Of a stretch of DNA of 37,994 nucleotides, positions 16,428 through 24,193 are shown piece by piece; position 1 is the stretch's first letter, and every line of letters starts with the position of its first letter. Origin of the DNA: Gemmatimonadota bacterium (GTDB taxonomy: Bacteria > Gemmatimonadota > Gemmatimonadetes > Gemmatimonadales > GWC2-71-9). The stretch spans positions 1-37,994 of the forward strand of contig QHTT01000097.1 in assembly GCA_003220935.1 (NCBI GenBank), given 5' to 3'. Position numbers and translations under genes: made by a program. Below the pieces are notes generated by a model. That model saw only the letters and a program-made list of their open reading frames with translations. It was not told where the DNA came from and did not search any database.

Positions 16428-18331
16428 AGCCTCGCGACGAACCCTCCGCCACTGCGGAGGTCGATTGTGAGGTCGTCCTCCCAGCGCAGCGTCGCATGCT
16501 CGACCCGCACCGCCGCCGGGTCGTCTATCGCGTCGCGGACCAGCAACGCCTCACGAGACCCTCCCCCGAGGAAAGAGAGCGGCACCTCGACGGACCGCGC
16601 GGTCGGGCCGTTCGCGATCACCACGAACCATCGCTTGCCGTGCCGCCGCGCGAACGCCGCCACCTCACCGATCTCGCTGAACGGCAGCACGCGCGTCTCA
16701 TCCCAAACCGAGGGGATCGACCTGATCAGCTCGGCCGCCGGGTGCTCGAGGATGGTCTTGGGGTGCGCACCATAGACCAGCAGCGGAGCCGTGAACAGCG
16801 CCGCCGTGGCGATCTGGTGCGCCCAGGAGGTCTCGCGGCGGCGCTCGCCGAACAGCATCGGCGTAAAGTCCAGGTGCCCGGCCAGCATCCGGGTGAACGG
16901 GATCGTCGTGTCGTGCTGTGACCACGCCACCATGCTCTTCCGCTCCATCCCAGAGACCGCCTCGCGGTTCAGCTCGTTCGGCCAGGTGCGTGATTCGCCG
17001 GTCGGTTTATTGGCGCCGTGAAAGTTGACCATCAGCCGGTGCTCCGCCGCTCCCTCGAGCGCCGCCCGGTACAGATCCATGATCTCCTTGGCTTCGTGAT
17101 CGAAGAAGTCCAGCTTCACGCCCACGGCGCCAACGTCCTGAACGTGTGCGAAGAACGCTGCGCGGGCCTCCGGGTCCCGGATGTCGCGGCTGTGCTTCCA
17201 CAGCCAGATCCCGACGTTGTGCCGCCTGGAGTAGTCGACCAGCTCCCGCAGCTCGCTCTCGCTCCAGCGCTGCCAGAAGCCTTCCACCAGGTTGTATTCG
17301 AAACCCAGTTCTCCCGCGAGCCGCGAGAACTCTTTCATGGTCTCGAGCGTGTTTTCGCCGCCGCCGTCCAGGTACTTCCAGACCGCTCGGCCGGGCTTGA
17401 TCCAGTCGGTATGAAGCCCCTTGGGGAAGAGACGCGGCTCCGGCGGCGGCGAGAGGTTGGGCACGATGTCGCAGTTCACGAGTGCATTCAGATCGGGGCC
17501 GATCATCACCACGCGCCACGGAGTGGTGATCGTTCCCGCGATCGCCGCCGGCTGCGCCAGACGGGCGGCCTCGGCTTCGCCGTAGCGCAGCGTGAAGGGA
17601 TAGCTGGCGGGGGGAGCGTGTCCCAAGCGCGCGCGAAATCCACCCTGCCCGTCCGCCTGCAGCACCATGCCACTGTAGTTGATGACGGCTGCTTCGGTGA
17701 TCGCGGCGTATCCGGCTGCGTCGGGAAGCTTGACGGTCAGCGGCGGCGCAGCCCAATCGCCCGCCGCAGCCTCGGTGATGTCCTTCTTAGTATGCGTCCC
17801 TTCGTAGTGTCCTCGCAGATCGTGATACCACACCGTGGCGCGGGCAGGGAGCACGAATGCTGTTGCCTCGTCGGGCACCCTGCTCCCCTCGCCTGGCACG
17901 ACGCAGCGGAACCCGATCCCGTCATCGAAGACGCGTACCTCGACCAGATAGTCGGTAGCGCTGGCGGTGTGCCGGACCGCGATTCTCGCACCCTTGAACC
18001 GGTTGATCGCCTCCGCGTGCACGCCACGCCACGGGTAGCGCTCGTTCCCGTAATAGGACTCGACCGTGCCCGCCTCCACCCCTTGCCCCAGGTCGACGCC
18101 GTCGACGACGATGCCCAGGGGTGAAGGCTCGATCACCCGCTGGTTCCGGAAGGTGACTCCGTAGCTCAAGCGGGGGCCGACAGCGTGGCGTAGCTCGAAC
18201 TCGACGGAGCCGTTCGGGCTGGCGATTCGGATGGCGTCCCTCGGCGCCGGCACGAGCCGGGCGACGTCGCGCGCCAGCGCGGGGGCGACGGGGACGGCGA
18301 GCGCTGCGGCGACGAACTCCCGGCGTCGCAT
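16424..18331 (-). CDS. GH97-family alpha-glycosidase
   Basis: 635 residues from ATG 18331; a TTG 12 bp upstream is possible. N-terminal signal [20 protein letters not shown] has a twin-arginine look. The GH97 N-terminal beta domain (ASPNGSVEFEL, LGIVVDGVDLG, VFDDGIGFRC) leads to the barrel (PGRAVWKYLDGGGEN; VGIWLWKHSRD; GAVGVKLDFFDH). D408 in VKLDFF occupies the position of the Asp nucleophile of retaining GH97 enzymes, as in the Bacteroides alpha-galactosidase, rather than the Glu of SusB-type inverting enzymes. TWPNELNREAVSGME is the expected acid/base segment. Most likely an exported retaining alpha-galactosidase-like enzyme. Last gene of the minus-strand operon, 50 bp after the GH95-like gene with a hairpin pair between. 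Confidence 0.9.
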   Translation of the reverse strand: MRRREFVAAALAVPVAPALARDVARLVPAPRDAIRIASPNGSVEFELRHAVGPRLSYGVTFRNQRVIEPSPLGIVVDGVDLGQGVEAGTVESYYGNERYPWRGVHAEAINRFKGARIAVRHTASATDYLVEVRVFDDGIGFRCVVPGEGSRVPDEATAFVLPARATVWYHDLRGHYEGTHTKKDITEAAAGDWAAPPLTVKLPDAAGYAAITEAAVINYSGMVLQADGQGGFRARLGHAPPASYPFTLRYGEAEAARLAQPAAIAGTITTPWRVVMIGPDLNALVNCDIVPNLSPPPEPRLFPKGLHTDWIKPGRAVWKYLDGGGENTLETMKEFSRLAGELGFEYNLVEGFWQRWSESELRELVDYSRRHNVGIWLWKHSRDIRDPEARAAFFAHVQDVGAVGVKLDFFDHEAKEIMDLYRAALEGAAEHRLMVNFHGANKPTGESRTWPNELNREAVSGMERKSMVAWSQHDTTIPFTRMLAGHLDFTPMLFGERRRETSWAHQIATAALFTAPLLVYGAHPKTILEHPAAELIRSIPSVWDETRVLPFSEIGEVAAFARRHGKRWFVVIANGPTARSVEVPLSFLGGGSREALLVRDAIDDPAAVRVEHATLRWEDDLTIDLRSGGGFVARL

Positions 18332-18376
18332 CAGCGGCCCCAACCCGCCGCGGGATTACTGTGCTGAAGCACACTC

Positions 18377-18420
18377 ACCCTTCAGGGTTGTGCGGCGCCG
18401 AGCCCATCCTTCAGGATGGG
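18377..18420. repeat. Paired CCTTCAGG-core hairpins spanning the GH95-like stop codon
   Basis: Two small hairpins with the same loop: ACCCT-TC-AGGGT (18377-18388) and CCCATCCT-TC-AGGATGGG (18403-18420). The second is translated as the C-terminal PFPILKDGL region of the GH95-like protein, and the TGA stop (18384-18382) lies in the first. No T-run follows, so this is a repeat or processing site rather than a clear intrinsic terminator. Confidence 0.6.
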
Positions 18421-20703
18421 GAACGGGTTCCGAGCGGCCGGTGGGAGCGCAATGGGGCGTACGTCGGGGAGCGGGCTCGCGACGTCCGGCGCCAGCACCA
18501 CCGAGGCGTCGCGCCGCAGGTCAATCACGAAGGCCCCGGCGCTGTCGCGCTTCACGCGCGGCGCCGGACCCGTGTGCGCGCGGACGACCGCCGTATCCCA
18601 ATCCGCGACGACGAGCCGGCACGGCTCACCGGCGAGGCTCTCGATGCGTACCCAGGAAGTGCGCCCGTTGCGACGCACCGCACTGACTAAGAAGGCCCCG
18701 TCGGCTCGCAGGCGGTCGAATGCGGCCTCGCTCCACTGACCCGGAACGGCGGGGAATACCCGCAGCGCGCCGCCCCAATCCTGCAGAAAGAGCTCCTGAA
18801 TCGACGCGGCCGCCGAGAGCGGCGTTTCGATGACGGGGCCAGCCTCGGCGTAGAACGTGTTCGGCTCCATGTAGCGGGGCGCGTCGAGATACTGGTTCAA
18901 ACGCGTCAAGGCGACGTCGCCGTGGCCGAGCATGGCGTGCATCGCCGCGCCGCCCGTGAACGAGTACCCGCGGAACAACGAGATGTCGCGCTCCCACGTT
19001 GCGAGCGAGGTCTCAATCAGTGCTCGCTGATCGGGACGATCGGGCGTGATCAACCGCAGCGGGTAGATCGCCAGCAGGTGCGAGTAGTGCCGGTGCGACT
19101 GCTGCCACGGCCGCCCGCGGCCCACCATCAGCCCCGCGGAGTCGGTGGGAAGCGGTGCGAGGTTGGCCAGCACATCGCGCCAGCGGGGTAGCAACGGCTC
19201 GTCGAGCCGCAGGCGCTCGGCGCCGGCGATCAGCGTCTCGAGACCCCACTTCAGGAGGGCGAGGTCGTAGTTCGCATCCGGCACCGTGGCAAGCTCGGGC
19301 GAGTGCGTCGGCGGAAGGTGCCAGCGTCCATCATCTCCGCGTTCCAGGTACGCGAGGTAATTCCCGATCGCCAGCTTGAGCAGTGGATACACGCGCTCGC
19401 GCAGGATCCGGTCGTCCATCTGGTAGCGGTAGTCAAGCCAGTAGTAGTACATCGTCCACGGCAGGTCCCCCAGCTCGTGGGCGGCGTCGCTCTGGGCCGT
19501 GGCCAGATCGACGGGCCGCACGAGGTCGGGGCCCGAGCTGCGACCGATCGCCGCGGCCTCGCCGCGGAGTCGCTCGGGGACGTTGTCGATCAGTGCCTGC
19601 CGATTGCGGTCGAGATTGCGGAACAATGATTCGGCGAGATCGAGGCGGTTCGCGCGGAACAGCGGAGAGTAGGTGAGCTGGATGTTCAGATTCCACCAGA
19701 TCGCAGGCCAGGGCGTCGCGCTGAACCAGGGACCGTTCAAGTCCAGGATCGGTCCGTCCGGGCGCATCGCGGAGCCGAGCTTGTAAATCTGAATCCAGTA
19801 GTACGCCTCGAGGCGGGCGTACGGGAAAGTGAGGAAGCTCGCCGGATAGTATGCGTGCCACCATTTGCGGTGCGCCGCAGTCAGTCTCGCGACCCCCAGC
19901 CGGGCCGCCTCGCTGGTCGCCGCACGAGCCTCGGCGAGAGCTTCGCGGTCGGTGGGGCCCTGGCCGATGCTGACGTAGAATGTCCTCACCTGAGCCCCTT
20001 TGGTCCTCACCCCCTGACCCCCTCTCCCCTCGGGAGAGGGGGAACTAAGGCCATCCCCCGCGTTCCCCCTCTCCGGAACGGAGAGGGGGATAGGGGGTGA
20101 GGACACAATCGACTCGGCGTGGGCCCCGCCCCCGATGAACGTCTGCACGCTCGTGATCTCCGCTCGCGAGCGCGAGACGGTCGGCGGCGGATGCAGGTCC
20201 TCGGGTGCGAACGCCTCCTTCCGAGCCACTTTACGCGGCGGCCGAGCCTCGGCCGGCGCCCAGTCAAGATCCACGGCGCCCTCCCGCTCGCCGCCCCGTC
20301 CCTCGAGCACGATGACGATCACCGACGGCTGAGCGGCGGTGAGGCTGCGCCAGCGTACCTCTCCCCGATCGGTGGTCACCGTGCCGCTCGCCTCGGCGTC
20401 CCACAGCGTCAATCGGACGGTGCCTCCCTGCACTGTTCCGGCGGTCTTCAGCACGACGCGTCCGATGGGGTAGCGCGACTGATCATGGACGAAGTCGGTG
20501 CGGTTGATGGTCCAGCCGAGCACCCCTCCTTGCGCGTCGATCGTGGCACCGAGACGCCCGTTGCCGATGAACGCGCTCTCGCCCCATCGCGTGGGGAGAC
20601 GGTCCCACACGAGATCGTGGCGCGCGAGAAACGCGGCCCAATCGACCCGTGCCGCGGGTGCCGCTGGCGTCTGTAGCGCGAGCAGCGTGAGACACAGGAT
20701 CAT
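18382..20703 (-). CDS. GH95-like glycosidase (alpha-L-fucosidase/galactosidase clan)
   Basis: 773 residues from ATG 20703, 4 bp after the DUF2264 gene. Short hydrophobic leader, then the GH95-type N-terminal beta domain (LPTRWGESAFIGNGRLGA, WTINRTDFV). The alpha/alpha barrel has WWNLNIQ with N338 and N340, matching the Asn-x-Asn of GH95, and THSPE with E470 at the expected general-acid site. The usual IDGNFG segment that supplies a catalytic Asp is VIETPLSAAASIQE here (E626), so activity may differ from fucosidase. Residues about 200-235 are encoded by repeat family B and lie in a loop before the barrel; the last residues are encoded by the hairpin repeat at 18403-18420. Exported by its leader. 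Confidence 0.82.
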   Translation of the reverse strand: MILCLTLLALQTPAAPAARVDWAAFLARHDLVWDRLPTRWGESAFIGNGRLGATIDAQGGVLGWTINRTDFVHDQSRYPIGRVVLKTAGTVQGGTVRLTLWDAEASGTVTTDRGEVRWRSLTAAQPSVIVIVLEGRGGEREGAVDLDWAPAEARPPRKVARKEAFAPEDLHPPPTVSRSRAEITSVQTFIGGGAHAESIVSSPPIPLSVPERGNAGDGLSSPSPEGRGGQGVRTKGAQVRTFYVSIGQGPTDREALAEARAATSEAARLGVARLTAAHRKWWHAYYPASFLTFPYARLEAYYWIQIYKLGSAMRPDGPILDLNGPWFSATPWPAIWWNLNIQLTYSPLFRANRLDLAESLFRNLDRNRQALIDNVPERLRGEAAAIGRSSGPDLVRPVDLATAQSDAAHELGDLPWTMYYYWLDYRYQMDDRILRERVYPLLKLAIGNYLAYLERGDDGRWHLPPTHSPELATVPDANYDLALLKWGLETLIAGAERLRLDEPLLPRWRDVLANLAPLPTDSAGLMVGRGRPWQQSHRHYSHLLAIYPLRLITPDRPDQRALIETSLATWERDISLFRGYSFTGGAAMHAMLGHGDVALTRLNQYLDAPRYMEPNTFYAEAGPVIETPLSAAASIQELFLQDWGGALRVFPAVPGQWSEAAFDRLRADGAFLVSAVRRNGRTSWVRIESLAGEPCRLVVADWDTAVVRAHTGPAPRVKRDSAGAFVIDLRRDASVVLAPDVASPLPDVRPIALPPAARNPFPILKDGLGAAQP
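20003..20104. repeat. Repeat family B, copy 3 (in-frame, inside the GH95-like gene)
   Basis: 102 bp with terminal GTCCTCACCCCCTG and GGGGGTGAGGAC and inner CCCCTCTCC hairpins, preceded by a decayed partial copy (19982-20000). Read in frame on the minus strand as SSPPIPLSVPERG to GGQGVR, between two beta-structured segments of the enzyme. Confidence 0.9.
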
Positions 20704-20707
20704 GGCG

Positions 20708-21967
20708 TCAGATCGCGTGGTCGGGGGTCACATTCTCTCCACCCCACGCCTTCCGGGCCGTCCAGTCCGCGGGGGCAGCCGACCAGAACTCGTCCGTCGC
20801 AGGCAGGCCGAGCGGGAGCAGGCCGGCCGCGCAGAGGTACGCGCTCCCCGTCGAGATGTAGCCTTCGCCGATGCTCGGCTGGTGTCCGCAGAACCCGATG
20901 GTGAGCCACCCCTGGGCGTCGAACGTGCCGGGCGCCTCGATCATCCGGCGAATCACCGCCGTCAAGCCGCAGCGCACCTGCGCCGGAGTCACGCCCTCGG
21001 GCAACTGGCGCCGCAACGCCATCTGCGCAAGCAGCTGAAACGCGCCGAAGCGATACGCGAGCGAACGCCCGATCGGAGGGAAGGTGCCTTCGGGCGAGAT
21101 CATGCGCTCCTGAATCGCGGCATAGCGACGTGCGCGCTGCAGCACCGGGTCGATGAGTCTCTGCCACTCCGGTGCGGTCGTCCCCACCAGGCGGAGCACG
21201 TCCAGCAGCATCGGGTGGATGACGAAACTGTTGTAGTAGTCCCAATGAAACGATGGCCCGTCCCCGTACACCCCGTCCCCCTTGTACCACTGCTCGTGCT
21301 GGGTGAGGGCATAGTCCACGCGCGTGCGGTCCCACTCCTCCCCCATCATGCTCAGCGCGGTTTCGATTATCGCGCTGAACATCAGCCAGTTGGACAGCGA
21401 CGGCCGGATGCCCCGCGTGGACTTGAGCGCGGTGACCACGTTGTGCTTCGTCTCACCATCGAGCTGTTGCCACAGCTCGCGCGGCGCGCGCACGATCGCG
21501 TGCGCGAGGAACGCCGCGTCAACGAGCGGCTGTCGGCCGCGAGCGAAGTTCAGAACGTCGGGCGAGCGCGGGTCCGTTGCGGCGCGGAGACCTCGCCGGG
21601 CCAGGTCGGCGTAGCGCTGCCGCAGCTCGCCCTCAGGCGACGCCTCGCCGCCCAGCTCCAACCACGGCGCGATCCCGGTGAACAATCGCCCGACGGCCTC
21701 GAGATGCGTGTAGTCGCGGCGCTCCGGGTTCCCGGCCGGCGCGGTCTCCACGGGCATCCGCTGGCGCAGCCGTCCCTGCGCGAGGTTCGTCAGCACGGGC
21801 TGCGCCAGGCGTGTCAGCACGTCGAGCCAATACTCGCGATCGGTTGGCCCCCCGGTCACACCCGGTGTCGGTAGGGGCGCAGCATGCTGCGCCCCTACAC
21901 TTCGCCGCGATCCCGGGGTCGCCGCGAACGCGGCCAAGCTTCGGAGGAAGTCCCGTCTCTCAGCCAT
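20708..21967 (-). CDS. DUF2264-family protein, probable glycan-active enzyme
   Basis: 419 residues from ATG 21967. Tat-like signal AERRDFLRSLAAFAATPG is followed directly by the repeat-encoded VGAQHAAPL and then the mature domain (TDREYWLDVLTRLAQPVL). Recognised as DUF2264 by RRDYTHLEAVGRLFTGIAPW, FNLW-type SNWLMFSAIIE, GDGVYGDGPSFHWDYYNSFVIHPML, ISPEGTFPPIGRSLAYRFGAFQ and the C-terminal IGFCGHQPSIGEGYISTGS. The predicted fold is an alpha/alpha toroid. From memory, related proteins include a beta-glucuronidase family (GH154), so glucuronide hydrolysis is a reasonable guess but not shown. Sits 10 bp after the isomerase gene and 4 bp before the GH95-like gene. Confidence 0.85.
   Translation of the reverse strand: MAERRDFLRSLAAFAATPGSRRSVGAQHAAPLPTPGVTGGPTDREYWLDVLTRLAQPVLTNLAQGRLRQRMPVETAPAGNPERRDYTHLEAVGRLFTGIAPWLELGGEASPEGELRQRYADLARRGLRAATDPRSPDVLNFARGRQPLVDAAFLAHAIVRAPRELWQQLDGETKHNVVTALKSTRGIRPSLSNWLMFSAIIETALSMMGEEWDRTRVDYALTQHEQWYKGDGVYGDGPSFHWDYYNSFVIHPMLLDVLRLVGTTAPEWQRLIDPVLQRARRYAAIQERMISPEGTFPPIGRSLAYRFGAFQLLAQMALRRQLPEGVTPAQVRCGLTAVIRRMIEAPGTFDAQGWLTIGFCGHQPSIGEGYISTGSAYLCAAGLLPLGLPATDEFWSAAPADWTARKAWGGENVTPDHAI
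21871..21898. repeat. Repeat family A palindrome, copy 1 (in-frame)
   Basis: 28-nt perfect palindrome, half-site GTAGGGGCGCAGCA. Lies in the DUF2264 gene just after the Tat signal and is read as VGAQHAAPL. Confidence 0.95.
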
Positions 21968-21977
21968 CAGACCGGCG

Positions 21978-22832
21978 CTACACGCACGCGCGATACCTCT
22001 CCTTCACCAGCGGCAACAACACATCGAGTGGCATACTCCACACCGCCTCGTTGAAGATCTCAACCTCGATCGGGCCCACGTAACCGGCGCGCTCGACCGC
22101 CTCACGGATGCGCCGCACCTCAATGACGCCGTCGCCCATCATGCCCCGGTTCATCAGGACGGCCTGCATGGGCACCAGCCAATCGGAGACGTGGAAGCCC
22201 ACGATCCGTCCCGCCGCGTGCGCGATCTCGTCGTCGAGGTCGGGGTCCCACCAGATGTGATAGACGTCAGCCACGAGGCCGACGGTCGCGGAATCGAACC
22301 GCTCTGCCAGGCAGCGCGCCTCGCGCAGCGTCGTGATGCAGGAACGCTCGGCCGCGAACGCGGGGTGCATCGGCTCGACGCCGAGTCGCACGCCGCGGTC
22401 CCCGGCATAGGGCGCGAGCGCCGCGATGCCGTCCGCGACCATGCGGCGCGCGGCGGCGATGTCCTTGTCGGGCGCCGCCCCGCACACGAGCACGAGCACT
22501 TCCGCGCCGAGCGCTGCGGCTTCGTCGACCGCCCGGCGGTTGTCCTCGATGCGCGCCTCCCGCTCCGCGCGCGTGGATGCCGGGAACATCCCCCCTCGAC
22601 ACACGCTCGACACGGAGAGGCCGGCATCGCGGACCATGCGCACGGCCCGGTCGAGTCCCGTCTCGGCCAGCTTGTGGCGCCACACGGCGATGTACGGTAC
22701 GCTGTGACGTGCACACGCTTCGACGGCGTCCTTGAGGCTCGCCCGCTCGGCGGTGATCTGGTTCAGGCTGAGCCGGTCGATCGCGGGGGACCCTAGGCTT
22801 GCACCCGGGTTTGCAGTCGGCGCCGTCCTCAC
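21978..22832 (-). CDS. Cytosolic sugar phosphate isomerase/epimerase-like TIM barrel
   Basis: 284 residues from GTG 22832, the only start codon before the conserved RLSLNQITAERASL opening; no signal peptide is seen. Candidate metal ligands: Glu of RLGVEPMHP, Asp and His of LVADVYHIWWD, His of GFHVSDW and Glu of IEVEIFNE, the usual order in xylose-isomerase-like barrels. Known range: isomerases, 3-epimerases, dehydratases and glycoside-eliminating enzymes on keto-sugars. Proteins of this subgroup are commonly found with a Gfo/Idh oxidoreductase and a DUF993 protein, as here. The GTG start lies at a fragment resembling the end of repeat family B (GTGAGGAC), and a 169-bp gap filled with that repeat separates it from DUF993. 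Confidence 0.85.
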   Translation of the reverse strand: MRTAPTANPGASLGSPAIDRLSLNQITAERASLKDAVEACARHSVPYIAVWRHKLAETGLDRAVRMVRDAGLSVSSVCRGGMFPASTRAEREARIEDNRRAVDEAAALGAEVLVLVCGAAPDKDIAAARRMVADGIAALAPYAGDRGVRLGVEPMHPAFAAERSCITTLREARCLAERFDSATVGLVADVYHIWWDPDLDDEIAHAAGRIVGFHVSDWLVPMQAVLMNRGMMGDGVIEVRRIREAVERAGYVGPIEVEIFNEAVWSMPLDVLLPLVKERYRACV

Positions 22833-22853
22833 TGGCCCCCGTTTCCTTTGGGC

Positions 22854-22976
22854 GTCCTCACCCCCTGGCCCCTTCTCTGTTCGCTGTCCTCACCCCCTGT
22901 CCCCCTCTCGTTCCGGAGAGGGGGGACGCCGTGAGTTCCCCCTCTCCCGAACGAGAGGGGGTCAGGGGGTGAGGAC
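22854..22976. repeat. Repeat family B, copy 4 plus partial copy (intergenic)
   Basis: A full 91-bp copy at 22886-22976 (GTCCTCACCCCCTG to CAGGGGGTGAGGAC) with a decayed left-end copy at 22854-22885. It fills most of the 169-bp gap between the DUF993 and isomerase genes, the only family B copy here outside a coding region. In the transcript it would fold into a long GC-rich stem. Confidence 0.88.
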
Positions 22977-23001
22977 CTAATCGGCTCAGGGAGTGAAGGC
23001 C

Positions 23002-24189
23002 TCACTCCACCCCCGCGAGCGCCAGCAGTCGCCGCATCCGCTCCGCGGCGCGCTCCGGATCGCCGAGCAGCCCGGCACAGTCCGCGCGCCGAAACAGCTC
23101 GGCCAGATGCGGCACGGAGCGCCAGCTCTCGGCCCCCCCGAGCATCCGAAAGTGCGTCTGGTGGCCGTTCAGATACGCCAGGAACACGACGCCCGTCTTG
23201 TACGCGTACGTGGGGGGCTGGAAGATGTGGCGCGACAGCGCGACGCTGGGCGCGAGCGCCCGGCGGTACCCGGCCACGTCGCCCCGGTCCAAGGCCTGCA
23301 GCGCGGCCGACGCAGCGGGCGCGATCGCGTCGAAGATCCCCAGCAGCGCGTCGCTGTGCCGATGACCGTCTCCCGCCCCCCCCGCCCCCCCCTCGCCGAG
23401 TATCAACCGGTCGTAGTTCAAGTCGTCGCCCGTGTACATGCGCACCCCGTCAGGGAGGAGCGCGCGCATCTCGATCTCGCGCTCCGCGTCGAGCAGCGAG
23501 ATCTTGATGCCGTCGACCTTGGTGTGGTGCTCGCGGATCACGTCGAGGCAGACGTGCATGGCCGCCCGCACGTCTCGCGTCCCCCAGTAGCCGGCGAGTT
23601 CCGAGTCGAACATGTCCCCCAGCCAGTGGAGAATGACGGGCCGGCTCGCCTGCCGGAGGATCGTTCCGTACACCCGGCGGTAGTCGTCCGGCCCGCGCGC
23701 CGCCCGCGCCAGCGCCTGGCTCGCCATCAGGATCACCCGTCCCCCGTGCCGTTCGACGTAGCCGACCTGCTCCTCGTAGGCGCGCGCGACGTCGTCGAGC
23801 GTCACTCGCTCACCCGGCAGCAAATGGTCGGTGCCGGCACCGAACGCGATCATTCCGCCGGTCGCCCGTGCCTCGCCCGACGAGCGGCGGATGAGCTCGC
23901 GCGCCGCCGGCCAGCCCAGCCCCATGCCGCGCTGTGCTGTGTCCATCGCCTCGGCGACGGCCAGTCCGAAGGACCACAAGTAACGACGGTAGGAAAGCGT
24001 GGCCTCCCAGTCGAGCCGCGGTTGCGAGAGCGGATCGCAGTCGGCGAGCGGGTCGCACACGACGTGCGCCGCGGCGTACGCGACCCGGCTCTGGATCGGT
24101 CCCGTGGGAGCAGTCCAGACGACGGGCTCCCGCATGACGTACGGTTCGAGCGTGCCGTCGGGGCGCGGCAGCCGGAGAGTGGGTAGCAT
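23002..24189 (-). CDS. DUF993-family, dihydrodipicolinate-synthase-like aldolase
   Basis: 395 residues from ATG 24189, chosen for the GGGGGTGA ribosome-binding site; an ATG at 24219 lies inside a palindromic repeat and is less likely. Belongs to DUF993, TIM-barrel relatives of dihydrodipicolinate synthase/N-acetylneuraminate lyase. K229 in VDGIKISLLD is at the position of the Schiff-base lysine of that superfamily, so a retro-aldol cleavage or dehydration of a keto-sugar or sugar acid is plausible. No substrate is established to my knowledge. Cytosolic. Starts 4 bp after the Gfo/Idh stop. Residues about 267-274 (EGGAGGAG) come from two C8 tracts that could slip. Confidence 0.85.
   Translation of the reverse strand: MLPTLRLPRPDGTLEPYVMREPVVWTAPTGPIQSRVAYAAAHVVCDPLADCDPLSQPRLDWEATLSYRRYLWSFGLAVAEAMDTAQRGMGLGWPAARELIRRSSGEARATGGMIAFGAGTDHLLPGERVTLDDVARAYEEQVGYVERHGGRVILMASQALARAARGPDDYRRVYGTILRQASRPVILHWLGDMFDSELAGYWGTRDVRAAMHVCLDVIREHHTKVDGIKISLLDAEREIEMRALLPDGVRMYTGDDLNYDRLILGEGGAGGAGDGHRHSDALLGIFDAIAPAASAALQALDRGDVAGYRRALAPSVALSRHIFQPPTYAYKTGVVFLAYLNGHQTHFRMLGGAESWRSVPHLAELFRRADCAGLLGDPERAAERMRRLLALAGVE
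23376..23392. repeat. C8-G-C8 homopolymer tract inside the DUF993 gene
   Basis: Eight C, one G, eight C on the plus strand (poly-G in the mRNA), encoding a Gly-rich segment. A length change in either tract would shift frame. Confidence 0.95.
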
Positions 24190-24193
24190 CGCG

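Noticed and set aside
20498..21874. Long plus-strand open frame antisense to the GH95-like and DUF2264 genes
   Set aside because: No recognisable domain; Arg/Pro/Ala-rich composition typical of antisense frames in GC-rich DNA, and both minus-strand genes are clearly real.
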